This document shows positions 1 to 7,789 of a stretch of DNA of 38,924 nt, one piece after another; positions within the stretch are counted from its first letter, which is position 1, and each line of letters opens with the position of its first letter. Below the pieces are notes generated by a model. It did no database searches and was not told the origin of the DNA. It worked only from the letters and a program-made list of their open reading frames with translations. The position numbers and the translations under genes are program-made. The DNA is from Crocosphaera sp. (GTDB lineage Bacteria > Cyanobacteriota > Cyanobacteriia > Cyanobacteriales > Microcystaceae), in NCBI RefSeq assembly GCF_030064895.1, contig NZ_JASJEB010000089.1, forward strand, positions 1 through 38,924. The letters run 5' to 3'.

Positions 1-99
1 TCTGACGGATAAGAACGTCTCTTCATAAAACTGTCATAAAAACTTATTCCATAGTTTTATAACCACAAATCTGTGCCGCCTAATTTCTTTATCTTTTCT

Positions 100-207
100 T
101 TACAAACAGTCTCTTAATCCTGGACTGATAGCATCACTTTCTTCAATTTCTGCTACACCCCAATTAATTCTTAAAACATCAACTTTGCTATCATATTTAG
201 CTGACAT
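100..207 (-). pseudogene. Truncated DUF2283-type protein (35 codons)
   Basis: An ATG at 207 on the minus strand follows a good Shine-Dalgarno (GGGAG, about 8 nt upstream). It opens a 35-residue frame starting MSAKYDSKVDVLRINW and reaching EESDAISPGL before a TAA. This matches the N-terminal half of DUF2283 proteins (YDxxxDxLxI, then EExxxISPG). Those are about 65-70 residues long and continue with a D-rich strand and a GIEIL motif, neither of which is seen here. The downstream frames to position 1 do not restore the missing half, so I read it as a truncated gene. DUF2283 proteins often sit beside small toxin-like genes; no partner is visible at this edge. Confidence 0.5.
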
Positions 208-221
208 TGTTGAATCTCCCA

Positions 222-425
222 TTAACTATTATTTTTGTGTATTTTATTATTAGTATGAGACAAGATGGTTTCTATGTCTTTTCCAGGGGTTCCATAGTTG
301 ATAGTAACCGCTTTTGGATCGCTTTCTATTTGTTTCATTCTAACTCTAATAGCTTCTGCATCCGTGGGATTTTTACGGATATAGTCTCGTAATTCTTGGG
401 TTGTCATTTGTTCAAAATTTTTCAT
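222..425 (-). CDS. Small cyanobacterial protein, DUF6887 type
   Basis: A 67-residue protein starting MKNFEQMTTQELRDYIRKNP, with a TDAEAIRVRM helix and no cysteines or membrane segment. The frame is open five codons further upstream. The ATG at 425 is chosen because GGAGA lies 8-9 nt before it and because it overlaps the stop of the upstream gene in an ATGA, the usual sign of translational coupling. I recognise the pattern as the short cyanobacterial family DUF6887, which is typically encoded directly after a DUF6888 gene, as here. No biochemical function is known to me. The small size, coupling and accessory context suggest an antitoxin-like or regulatory role, which is inference only. Confidence 0.75.
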   Translation of the reverse strand: MKNFEQMTTQELRDYIRKNPTDAEAIRVRMKQIESDPKAVTINYGTPGKDIETILSHTNNKIHKNNS

Positions 426-604
426 GATACAAATCTCCAATTTCCATTTGCATAAACAAGTATTTCTATGGTTTCTGTATCTCCTGCTAAGATATACACA
501 GTTTTAAAAGTGTTATCATAACGAAAAACATAGATAGGTTGTAATAAATTTGACAGTCGGTGACAAATTTCTAGACAGGTTATAGCTTGTTTTTCTGTGG
601 GCAT
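422..604 (-). CDS. Small cyanobacterial protein, DUF6888 type
   Basis: A protein of about 60 residues from the ATG at 604 (MPTEKQAITCLEICHRLSN) containing the motif PIYVFRYDNTFKTVYILAG and ending NGNWRFVS. This is the pattern of the cyanobacterial DUF6888 family. The frame is open to a TTG at 640, but that codon lies inside a 16-bp perfect palindrome just downstream of a TATTAT box, so the ATG at 604 is the more likely start. Its stop overlaps the start of the DUF6887-type gene by 4 nt, so the two are probably co-translated and may form a complex. Function unknown; a toxin-antitoxin-like pair is a guess from architecture. Confidence 0.7.
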   Translation of the reverse strand: MPTEKQAITCLEICHRLSNLLQPIYVFRYDNTFKTVYILAGDTETIEILVYANGNWRFVS

Positions 605-624
605 TCTAGTATCATAGCTTTTTG

Positions 625-640
625 TTGCTAAATTTAGCAA
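625..640. promoter_or_regulatory. Perfect 16-bp palindrome upstream of the DUF6888/DUF6887 pair
   Basis: TTGCTAAATTTAGCAA is its own reverse complement. On the minus strand a TATATTATAG box (642-651) lies immediately upstream and the ATG at 604 about 20 nt downstream, so the palindrome sits about where transcription would start. That is a typical place for an autoregulatory operator of a small paired operon. The palindrome is seen directly; the operator role is inferred. Confidence 0.45.
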
Positions 641-748
641 CTATAATATACCATAGGAACGTAATTTAATTATTTATTATTTATTACCCATTTTTCAATT
701 CTTCTAACATTTCTAACACTTCATCAGTAAAAGAACTTTCACCTTTAT

Positions 749-3700
749 TTACAAATCATCTTCATTATTATCATTATTTTTGCTAGATTCTGCTAACTGT
801 TTAACTTCTTCTTGTAAGGATTTTATATCGAGTTCTTTATCTAATTTTTTAGCTGACTTTAATTTACGGTTAGCTGCTTTAATATCTCCTGTTTCCTCAG
901 CAATAGCAAAACCCTTTCTCACTAAAAATTCTGCTTTTTCCTCATTATTCCAACCCCCATATTTTAAGCAAGTTTCGGCTGCTTTTTCAGCGGTTTCTGC
1001 TTCACTTTTTGCCTCATCTTCCATGTCCACTGAAGCAACAGACAGCAACACAGGATGAAACTGTAATCTCTCACATCCTACCTCTAACCAGTCTGACCAA
1101 TCACCACCACGCCATATTTTCACGGTCTTGTCAAGACTCCCAGAGACGATGTTTCCCTCTGGGGTGATGTCCACCGTCCAGACAGTATTTTGATGACCTT
1201 CTAAGGTATGGAGAAGTTTACCTTGAGGACTCCAAACCTTCACGGTCTTGTCAAGACTCCCAGAGACAATGTTCCCATCTGGGGTGATGATCACATTCGA
1301 TACTAAACCTTGATGACCTTCTAACGTATAGAGAAGCTTACCATCGGGACTCCAGACCTTCACGGTGTTGTCATAACTCCCAGAGACAATGTTTCCCTCT
1401 GGGGTGATGGCCACCGTCCTAACCCAATTTTGATGACCTTCTAAGGTATAGAGAAGCTTACCATCGGGACTCCAGACCTTCACGGTGTTGTCATAACTCC
1501 CAGAGATAATGTTCCCCTCTTTTGTTAAAGTCACAGTCCAGACCCAATTTTGATGACCTTCTAAGGTATGGAGAAGCTTACCATCGGGACTCCAGACCTT
1601 CACGGTGTTGTCTTTACTCCCAGAGACAATGTTTCCCTCTTTTGTTACAGTCAAAGTTAAGATGTCGTCTTGATGACCTTCTAAGGTATGCAGAAGACTA
1701 CCCTGGGGACTCCAGACCTTCACGGTGTTATCATCACTCCCAGAGACGATGTTTCCCTCTGGGGTGATGGCCACCATTGTAACCTCTTCTTGATGACCTT
1801 CTAAGTTATGGAGAAGATTACCCTGGGGGTTCAAGACCTTCACGGTGTTGTCTTCACTCCCAGAGACAATGTTCCCCTCTTTTGTTACAGTCAAAGTTAA
1901 GATGGGCTTTTGATGACCTTTTAGGGTATGTAAAAGCTTACCCTGGGGACTCCAGACCTTCACGGTGTTGTCATCACTCCCAGAAACAATGTTTCCCTGT
2001 GGGGTTATGGTTACATTCGATACTGAACCTTGATGACCTTCTAAGGGATAGAGAAGCTTACCCTGGGGACTCCAGACCTTCACGGTGTTGTCATCACTCC
2101 CAGAGACAATGTTTCCCTCTGGGGTGATGGCCACCGTCCTAACCCAATTTTGATGACCTTCTAAGGTATGGAGAAGCTTACCATCGGGACTCCACACCTT
2201 CACGGTCTGGTCCTGACTCCCAGAGACAATGTTTCCCTCTTTTGTTAAAGTCACAGTCCAGACAGTATTTTGATGACCTTCTAAAGTATGGAGAAGCTTA
2301 CCATCGGGACTCCAGACCTTCACGGTCTTGTCATGACTCCCAGAGACAATGTTTCCCTCTGGGGTAATAGCCACTATCCGAACCCAACCTTGATGACCTT
2401 CTAAGGTATGGAGAAGCTTACCCTGGGGACTCCACACCTTCACGGTCTGGTCCTGACTCCCAGAGACAATGTTTCCCTCTGGGGTGATAGCCACAGTTAA
2501 GATGTCCTCTTGATGACCTTCTAAGGTATGGAGAAGCTTACCCTGGGGACTCCACACCTTCACGGTCTGGTCCTGACTCCCAGAGACAATGTTTCCCTCT
2601 GGGGTCATAGCCACAGTCCAGACCTGCCCTTGATGACCTTCTAAGGTATGGAGAAGCTTACCCTGGGGACTCCAGACCTTCACGGTCTGGTCCTGACTCC
2701 CAGAGACAATGTTTCCCTCTGGGGTGATAGCCACCATTGTAACCGATTCTTTATGACCTTCAAAAGAGTTGTGTTCTCTTACTTGATTAATCGCCTCATA
2801 CAAACTAGATTGCACTTCTAGTAATATTTCAGGAACTTGCCAATCATTGCGATTTTCTCCTGTAGTAGCAATGGCCAATACCAGAGGTTCTAAAGGTTCA
2901 ATGGGAAACAAGCTCTTAACCGTTGCTGCTTGTTCTTTCAAGGTGGCCAGTTTGGCCCTTTTATTGGATTCGATCGCAAAGAAAGTAGCTACAATAGCCA
3001 TTAAAGCAACAAAACTGACAAGCCCTATAAATTGCCAACGTCGGATTTTATTTTGTCGGAAACTAGCATTAATACAGTCTTCAGCGACACCATCCAACAT
3101 CCCCAAATGACCATAATTTTTGAGATATTCCTCAGCTTCTCCTAATTTTGAACCTTGCAACAAATCAGAGGTTTTTCTGCCCTTATTCTGCCATTCTTGC
3201 CCTTCTTCTTCTATTTTTCGCTCAGTTACAATCGCTGCACGATATTGATATTTCCATTGTCGCAATTGTTGCCAATGTCTGATTAATGCTTCATGAACCA
3301 CATCAATTTGTATTTTTGAGGGTTGCTCGTTAATAATTTCTACTAGATCAACTAATTTTTTTCTTCTTTTTTTTGTTAACAAGCTGGCGAAGAGAAATAG
3401 ATTAACCCGACAGAGAAAAACTAAAACAAATTTATAACTTATGGATTGAGTTTGGATATCGCGAACAATGAGACGATTTTTGTCGCTGGCTAATTTTTGG
3501 CTGACTGTATTTAACTGTTTAAAAGTGTGATATTGATTGACTAAATCATTGAGACAAACTCTTCTACGCACATCATAAGTATCTCCTACTTGGGTTAATT
3601 CTAAAAAGATTCGTTGAGCAACTTCCCTTTCTTTTTCATCTAAATTATCAAAGACATTACTGGCACGTTTTTCGATAGTTCCTTCGATTCCGCCTAAATT

Positions 3701-5257
3701 TTGATAGGTTTTTAAGGTTAAAAAGCGTTCTCCTTTATTTCTAGTTTCTTGCCATAACTGGGTTAAAGTATCTTCCAGTAAAGGTAAACTACCAGGATAA
3801 TCTTCTACATCATTAATTAACTGTTGTTTTAAACTACTTTCTATCAACAAACCTGATTTTTTTGCCGGTTGAACAATAACTTCTTCAATTTCTTCTCGGT
3901 TTAAATGTTCAATATTAATATAAGGTTTATTTAGACAGTCAACTAAGTTTTTATATTCCCGTAATCGTCCTCTAAAGTCTGAACGCATCCCCATAATCAT
4001 ACGAAGGTTAGAATAATTATTGAATAATTCGATTAATTGTTTAAAAAATGTTTCACGGGTGCTTTCATCGCACATTGTAAAACATTCTTCAAACTGATCA
4101 ATGATCATGATAATTTTGGCTTGTTCATTTATCCCTACTTCTGTGCGATAGCGCCGGAACGTAGTGAGGAACTTCTGACTTCCTACTTCTGACCTCATTA
4201 TGTTGGGTTTCGTTTCCTCAACCCAACCTACGTTTTCTAATTGTTGTAATGGGTTTTCTGTGGGAGAAAATGGAGTTATATAAGTCCATAAGTTGCTCCC
4301 TTTTATAACTTGCCCTAATTTTAATTGATATAATAAACCTGCCCGTAACAAGGAAGATTTACCACTACCAGAAGCCCCTAAAACAACAATAAATCTATCT
4401 TTTTGGACACGGTTAATTAAATCATTGGTAATTTTAGAACGTCCATAAAAAACATCTGCATCTTCTCTATTTTCCGCAAAATAAGATAGGGAACGATAAG
4501 GACATTCATCTTTAAAAATATCTGGAGTATAACGAGTTGTTAATAAAATAGAACCCGAAGAATTAGCAATCAAAGGACGCTGAGAAGTTTGCGCCATTTC
4601 CTTTTCAATAAATTCTTTTAACTTATGACTATCAACAATTCCATCAGCATACTCTTCAGGGTTTAAACCTTTTAATAAAGTTTGGGTAAATAATCCTTGT
4701 TTATCCCTAATTTCTAACCCTATCTCAGAGGATCTTGTTCCAGTAATCAAACAATAATCTTTATTTTTAGGAAGATACTTAATTAGTTCCCCACTGAAAC
4801 AACAATCTAACCAAATAATTATTTTTTTTACTGGACTTTTTTCTATTTGTTCCCCCAACCAACTCAGAGGAATACCATAAATTTCTGCATTGGGAAAAAC
4901 ATCGCTAGTTGCTAAAAAAGTATCCTCTTTATTATCAATAATTTTACGCCATCCATGACCCGAAAAATAAAATAAAGCGAGATCCGGGGTTTCCTGTTGA
5001 GACGGAGGGTTAAAAAGATTCTTAATTTTTTCTTTTAAATCTTCTGATTTTATCCCTAACCGACTAACATTAGGTTCACTACCTTTTTGAGAAGGTTGTT
5101 CGACTAAACGTTGAATGCGAAACTTTTCATAACCGTATTTTTCTAACTTTTTTGCAATATCTTCTGCATCCTTTCTTGCTACGGTTAGATTATTTAAAGT
5201 TGTATAAATAGGATATTCATCAATCCCAACAATTAACGCTTCCCATTGCTGTCTCAT
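749..5257 (-). CDS. Caspase-like peptidase / STAND ATPase / 14x WD40 protein
   Basis: A 1502-residue protein of the cyanobacterial caspase-nSTAND-WD40 class. Residues 1-240 form a C14-type caspase/metacaspase-like domain with His101 in FYFSGHGW and Cys153 in WLDCCFSG. Residues 265-560 are the STAND ATPase with Walker A GASGSGKSS (294-302) and Walker B IIMIIDQFEE (382-391). A helical section with the conserved VHEALIRHW (654-662) follows, then a predicted membrane segment at 741-761. Fourteen consecutive WD40 repeats of 40 residues (834-1393) are enough for two seven-bladed propellers. The 109-residue tail is lysine/glutamate-rich and helical. Family knowledge: the propeller senses, the ATPase oligomerises and the caspase is the effector. 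Two insertions look foreign: residues about 343-375 are repeat DNA read in frame, and 606-627 are a hydrophobic patch. It is divergent from the 5394/5883 operon. Confidence 0.93.
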   Translation of the reverse strand: MRQQWEALIVGIDEYPIYTTLNNLTVARKDAEDIAKKLEKYGYEKFRIQRLVEQPSQKGSEPNVSRLGIKSEDLKEKIKNLFNPPSQQETPDLALFYFSGHGWRKIIDNKEDTFLATSDVFPNAEIYGIPLSWLGEQIEKSPVKKIIIWLDCCFSGELIKYLPKNKDYCLITGTRSSEIGLEIRDKQGLFTQTLLKGLNPEEYADGIVDSHKLKEFIEKEMAQTSQRPLIANSSGSILLTTRYTPDIFKDECPYRSLSYFAENREDADVFYGRSKITNDLINRVQKDRFIVVLGASGSGKSSLLRAGLLYQLKLGQVIKGSNLWTYITPFSPTENPLQQLENVGWVEETKPNIMRSEVGSQKFLTTFRRYRTEVGINEQAKIIMIIDQFEECFTMCDESTRETFFKQLIELFNNYSNLRMIMGMRSDFRGRLREYKNLVDCLNKPYINIEHLNREEIEEVIVQPAKKSGLLIESSLKQQLINDVEDYPGSLPLLEDTLTQLWQETRNKGERFLTLKTYQNLGGIEGTIEKRASNVFDNLDEKEREVAQRIFLELTQVGDTYDVRRRVCLNDLVNQYHTFKQLNTVSQKLASDKNRLIVRDIQTQSISYKFVLVFLCRVNLFLFASLLTKKRRKKLVDLVEIINEQPSKIQIDVVHEALIRHWQQLRQWKYQYRAAIVTERKIEEEGQEWQNKGRKTSDLLQGSKLGEAEEYLKNYGHLGMLDGVAEDCINASFRQNKIRRWQFIGLVSFVALMAIVATFFAIESNKRAKLATLKEQAATVKSLFPIEPLEPLVLAIATTGENRNDWQVPEILLEVQSSLYEAINQVREHNSFEGHKESVTMVAITPEGNIVSGSQDQTVKVWSPQGKLLHTLEGHQGQVWTVAMTPEGNIVSGSQDQTVKVWSPQGKLLHTLEGHQEDILTVAITPEGNIVSGSQDQTVKVWSPQGKLLHTLEGHQGWVRIVAITPEGNIVSGSHDKTVKVWSPDGKLLHTLEGHQNTVWTVTLTKEGNIVSGSQDQTVKVWSPDGKLLHTLEGHQNWVRTVAITPEGNIVSGSDDNTVKVWSPQGKLLYPLEGHQGSVSNVTITPQGNIVSGSDDNTVKVWSPQGKLLHTLKGHQKPILTLTVTKEGNIVSGSEDNTVKVLNPQGNLLHNLEGHQEEVTMVAITPEGNIVSGSDDNTVKVWSPQGSLLHTLEGHQDDILTLTVTKEGNIVSGSKDNTVKVWSPDGKLLHTLEGHQNWVWTVTLTKEGNIISGSYDNTVKVWSPDGKLLYTLEGHQNWVRTVAITPEGNIVSGSYDNTVKVWSPDGKLLYTLEGHQGLVSNVIITPDGNIVSGSLDKTVKVWSPQGKLLHTLEGHQNTVWTVDITPEGNIVSGSLDKTVKIWRGGDWSDWLEVGCERLQFHPVLLSVASVDMEDEAKSEAETAEKAAETCLKYGGWNNEEKAEFLVRKGFAIAEETGDIKAANRKLKSAKKLDKELDIKSLQEEVKQLAESSKNNDNNEDDL
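1079..2758 (-). repeat. Array of 14 near-identical 120-bp WD40-coding repeats
   Basis: The unit is exactly 120 bp, 14 times, marked by the plus-strand string tgatgacctt recurring every 120 nt from 1191 to 2631 (ttatgacctt at 2751). Many units are almost identical over their conserved parts; the stretches 2401-2485 and 2521-2605 appear identical. Differences concentrate at a few codons. Numbering each unit from GH as 1, the variable positions are 4-5, 7-8, 10-12, 22 and 24, while GNIVSGS and TVKVWSP hardly change. This implies recent expansion or gene conversion combined with diversification of the putative ligand-facing loops. Confidence 0.92.
4171..4231. repeat. Heptamer repeat plus REP-like palindrome inside the STAND gene
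   Basis: At 4171-4191 there are three tandem heptamers (ACTTCTG, ACTTCCT, ACTTCTG). At 4202-4227 an 8-bp inverted repeat, GTTGGGTT and AACCCAAC, surrounds a 10-nt loop. The AGGTTGGGTTGAGG-type palindrome is one I know from cyanobacterial intergenic DNA. Here it is translated without a frameshift as residues about 343-375 of the caspase-STAND protein, between Walker A and Walker B. Confidence 0.7.
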
Positions 5258-5393
5258 GAGCTTTGTTTTATAATGGTATTTGTAGTTTTATCTGCTTTAA
5301 TAAAAAAAAGATAATTAAAGCTATTATACATCAAACAAAAGCAAAACAGGTAAAATCCTGTAGTTTAATTTTACGACACTTAGAGATAACCTA
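5258..5393. promoter_or_regulatory. Divergent promoter region of the caspase-STAND locus
   Basis: The 136-bp AT-rich gap between the divergent caspase-STAND gene and the 5394/5883 operon must hold both promoters. A small inverted repeat, ACAGG-(6 nt)-CCTGT at 5346-5361, lies about 35 nt before the plus-strand start and is followed by a TTTAAT box. It could serve as a shared operator, but I see no strong consensus promoter on either strand. Confidence 0.35.
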
Positions 5394-5858
5394 ATGAATG
5401 CACAAATTTACAACACAAGATTAGCCTTTTTACTCGCATTAAGCGATCTCAAAACTCCTCTCAATGAGGAAGAAAAAGAAACCTTAGCTAATATTGCTCA
5501 GCAACTTGATATACAACCATTAGCATGGAAAGATTATACGGAACCCATGTTATTAAAAATGATCCAATCTAATCCACAATTAAGCGAGCAATATAACCAG
5601 TATAAAACGAAACTAGAGACACTTCCAGAAACCTCACAAATTTTATCAGGAATAGACCAAGAAATTCAAGCTTTAATTCTTAGAGATGATCCCATGAGAG
5701 CAAAAGGTTTTAAACCCAGTAGTAAACCAACAGAATATGATAGTCAAATCAATAATCTTGTGGTTGTGGTCAGTCGTTCCCAAGAACCAGAAAATGCTGT
5801 TAAAACAGTATCGTGTCTTGATAAATTGAAACAAACTTTAGGTAATTTAGGTCAATAA
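5394..5858 (+). CDS. Unknown 154-residue protein, divergent partner of the caspase-STAND gene
   Basis: I do not recognise a named family. The protein is soluble, with no signal peptide or membrane segment. Residues 1 to about 95 look all-helical and charged (repeated Q/E/K-rich helices, with NIAQQLDIQPLAWKDYTEP in the middle). About 108-118 is a polar linker, and the rest has one strongly hydrophobic strand (NNLVVVVSR) and a final helix. It starts 136 bp from the divergent caspase-STAND start and its stop is 24 nt before the next gene, so it is the first gene of a two-gene operon. Location suggests a role with the caspase-STAND protein, for example as adaptor, regulator or inhibitor. The helical N-terminus could be an adaptor domain comparable to the effector-associated domains known from such systems. 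This is inference. Confidence 0.8.
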   Translation: MNAQIYNTRLAFLLALSDLKTPLNEEEKETLANIAQQLDIQPLAWKDYTEPMLLKMIQSNPQLSEQYNQYKTKLETLPETSQILSGIDQEIQALILRDDPMRAKGFKPSSKPTEYDSQINNLVVVVSRSQEPENAVKTVSCLDKLKQTLGNLGQ

Positions 5859-5882
5859 CATGGAATATTATCAACTAATATA

Positions 5883-7190
5883 ATGAGTGATATTATCTAC
5901 CCAACGATTGACTTATTTATCTATGATTTAAAAAGTTCTCTGAATGCAACAGACGAAGAAAATCGTGAACTTGAAGTCTATTTTCGTAAGAAACTTCCCA
6001 AAAAAACTAAGTTAGTTGATACCGACATAGAAATTGAATATTTAGAACTACTTCCTGAACAAAAAACCATTGATTTTGTTAACCAAAATAGAAACCTAGA
6101 AGGATACTATTATCCTGTCCGTTTAAACGATACTTATGGGTTACAAATAGATTGTTCTGTTGACAATATAACTCACCCTCAACCCCTTAAAAATTTTGCT
6201 TTTATTAAAGAAGAAATTGAAGCAAAATTAAGAGGAAAAACTGCGAATATAGGACAGACATGGATGTTATCTGGTTGTCTTCCTAAAAATAATCGTAAAT
6301 CTGTCCAAGAAATTGCTAAATACTGTTATGATTTATTTGGAGTAAATAGTGATTTTGAACAAGATTTACAAAGACGGGGACGGCTATTTGGAGGCGAATT
6401 TCTTGAATTTTGGCAATATCAACCAAGTCAAGGGATTAACTTACATATTGTTGTTGTTATTTATCCTAACCTGCAAAGTATGGAAAAAGCAGCAGATTTA
6501 TACCAAGATTGGATCGGATTATTCTCATATAAACATAAAATTTTATTCGCTTATAGTCAGAGTCGTTTAATTAAAAAAAATCTGGTTGAATATTATCAAA
6601 AAATTGAAGAAAATAAAAAAAGTATTGAGCAAAATAAAAAGATAAAGACGGATAAAAAAATAAAAGAAGCTGAAAATATTATAGAAACTTATATTGTCGA
6701 TCTTCCTCAACTAAACTTTCAAAAACAAATTGTAGATATTAATTTAATTAATTATAAAACTCGTTTGGCAATTATCAAAAACAAAATTCTAGAATCTGAT
6801 AACTTGCAATTTTTGAATAAATTTAGTGAATTATCCGAGCAAAAATATATTGTACAAATAGAAAAAGATTATGAAAACATGGAACTGGGACTAAGATTAT
6901 TAGAGAGTAATATCAACATTATCCGCAGTAGAATAGAAGCAGAAAAAGCCAAAAGCGATCGCAGTTTTCAAAACTTAGTAACCCTGGTAGGAACAGGAAC
7001 CGCATTAATGGCTTTAATTGACGATGAAGGCAAAAAGTGTAAAGCTATAACTGAGGTAATATCTAATCCATTGATAGATAACGTATGTAATGATCCTGTG
7101 GGAAAATTCATTGGGTTTCCCATAATCATGATTTTTGTATTAGGCTGTTTAGGATTAGTTTTGAAAGGGATATTAGCTAAAGTCAGTTAA
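5883..7190 (+). CDS. Unknown 435-residue coiled-coil protein with C-terminal membrane hairpin
   Basis: A conserved-looking soluble N-terminal domain (about 1-225) opens MSDIIYPTIDLFIYDLKSSL. I associate this opening with unnamed cyanobacterial proteins near caspase genes, from memory and unchecked. A lysine/glutamate-rich coiled coil follows (about 230-360, KIEENKKSIEQNKKIK-like heptads). The C-terminus has a short hydrophobic segment (364-379, LVTLVGTGTALMALI), a 30-residue loop with Cys386 and Cys402, and a full transmembrane helix (409-431). It is probably anchored in a membrane with most of the protein in the cytoplasm. It is 24 nt downstream of the 154-residue gene. A membrane-active effector, or a membrane platform for the divergent caspase-STAND protein, is the simplest guess. 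The stop codon lies inside a heptamer repeat. Confidence 0.85.
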   Translation: MSDIIYPTIDLFIYDLKSSLNATDEENRELEVYFRKKLPKKTKLVDTDIEIEYLELLPEQKTIDFVNQNRNLEGYYYPVRLNDTYGLQIDCSVDNITHPQPLKNFAFIKEEIEAKLRGKTANIGQTWMLSGCLPKNNRKSVQEIAKYCYDLFGVNSDFEQDLQRRGRLFGGEFLEFWQYQPSQGINLHIVVVIYPNLQSMEKAADLYQDWIGLFSYKHKILFAYSQSRLIKKNLVEYYQKIEENKKSIEQNKKIKTDKKIKEAENIIETYIVDLPQLNFQKQIVDINLINYKTRLAIIKNKILESDNLQFLNKFSELSEQKYIVQIEKDYENMELGLRLLESNINIIRSRIEAEKAKSDRSFQNLVTLVGTGTALMALIDDEGKKCKAITEVISNPLIDNVCNDPVGKFIGFPIIMIFVLGCLGLVLKGILAKVS

Positions 7191-7225
7191 CAGTTAACAA
7201 TGATCAGTTAACAGTTAACTGTTAT
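7184..7225. repeat. Heptanucleotide tandem repeat (STRR), six units
   Basis: Six 7-bp units in register: CAGTTAA occurs four times, CAATGAT and CTGTTAT once each. The first unit contains the TAA stop of the upstream gene. The last part forms the perfect palindrome TAACAGTTAACTGTTA (7209-7224) between two convergent genes, which could act as a weak bidirectional terminator. Such short tandemly repeated heptamers are characteristic of cyanobacterial genomes. Confidence 0.75.
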
Positions 7226-7234
7226 CAATAAATA

Positions 7235-7609
7235 TTAATGATTTAAACAACGACCATCTTCCCCGTGGGGAGTCGGTTCTAATGTTGCTATATTGCCTTG
7301 TATAACCCCATGAATTGCTTCTAAGGGATTAGTTTCTGAGGTAATATAAACTGTAATACCACGGCGACTTAAACGCTCTTTTAAACCCACTCCTGCTTCT
7401 CCTGTAATTAAAATATAATTGTCTAGAGGATGGGGTGTTATATCATCATCGTGGAGATCGTGAAATGTGGGTTGAGTATGAGGAACTTCTAACTTTTCAA
7501 CTAAAGTAGGTTTAATATCTTGAGTTGCTTCATAAACCAAAAATTTACGAGCGCGTCCTGTTTTTCCTGTAATGGTGCAAAAATCATCACTCACAAGGGC
7601 AAACTTCAT
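7235..7609 (-). CDS. NifX/NifB-type dinitrogenase iron-molybdenum cofactor-binding domain protein
   Basis: A 124-residue protein starting MKFALVSDDFCTITGKTGRARKF with ALVSDD...GKTGRARKFLVYE, then HPLDNYILITGEAGVGLKERLSRRGITVYITSETNPLEAI. The order strand, His-rich loop (HDLHDDDITPH), then G-G-L-R turn and YxTxExNPLEAI matches the NifX/NafY/NifB C-terminal fold that binds FeMo-cofactor precursors. In diazotrophs such proteins carry cofactor intermediates. Outside a nif cluster, as here, the role may be generic metal-cluster handling. It is a stand-alone domain of normal size. It shares the minus strand with moeB downstream of it, but the heptamer repeat and the moeB terminator separate the two, so I do not call an operon. 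Confidence 0.8.
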   Translation of the reverse strand: MKFALVSDDFCTITGKTGRARKFLVYEATQDIKPTLVEKLEVPHTQPTFHDLHDDDITPHPLDNYILITGEAGVGLKERLSRRGITVYITSETNPLEAIHGVIQGNIATLEPTPHGEDGRCLNH

Positions 7610-7761
7610 GGTTAATTTCCTAATTTTATCGTCTTATTTCTGTTTAAAAATGCTAACATAAGAAAACTTTTCAACTATTAAAAACAAGAAAAATTTAATG
7701 ACCTGAGTGCGGAGTTCTGAGTTTTTTCCATGATATAATCAGGTCTAAAGATTCTTGATTA

Positions 7762-7789
7762 TAACTGGTAACTGGTAACTGAAAACTGA
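7762..7789. repeat. Heptanucleotide tandem repeat, four units
   Basis: Four consecutive heptamers: TAACTGG twice, TAACTGA and AAACTGA. They lie just beyond the moeB terminator, in the 237-bp gap between moeB and the NifX-type gene. The unit differs from the one at 7184-7225. Confidence 0.65.

Noticed and set aside
661-748. Possible extra coding tail after the caspase-STAND stop (minus strand, frame with ESSFTDEVLEMLEELKNG)
   Set aside because: It is in a different frame from the main gene, has no start codon or ribosome binding site, and is only about 20 residues. It may be a frameshifted remnant of a longer tail but cannot be called a gene.
1522-2127. Plus-strand frames of 81 codons within the WD40 array
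   Set aside because: They are mirror frames of the 120-bp repeats, repetitive and without ribosome binding sites.
1079-2758. CRISPR array from regular spacing of repeats
   Set aside because: The 120-bp period is continuous coding sequence with a WD40 pattern. There are no unique spacers between short repeats.
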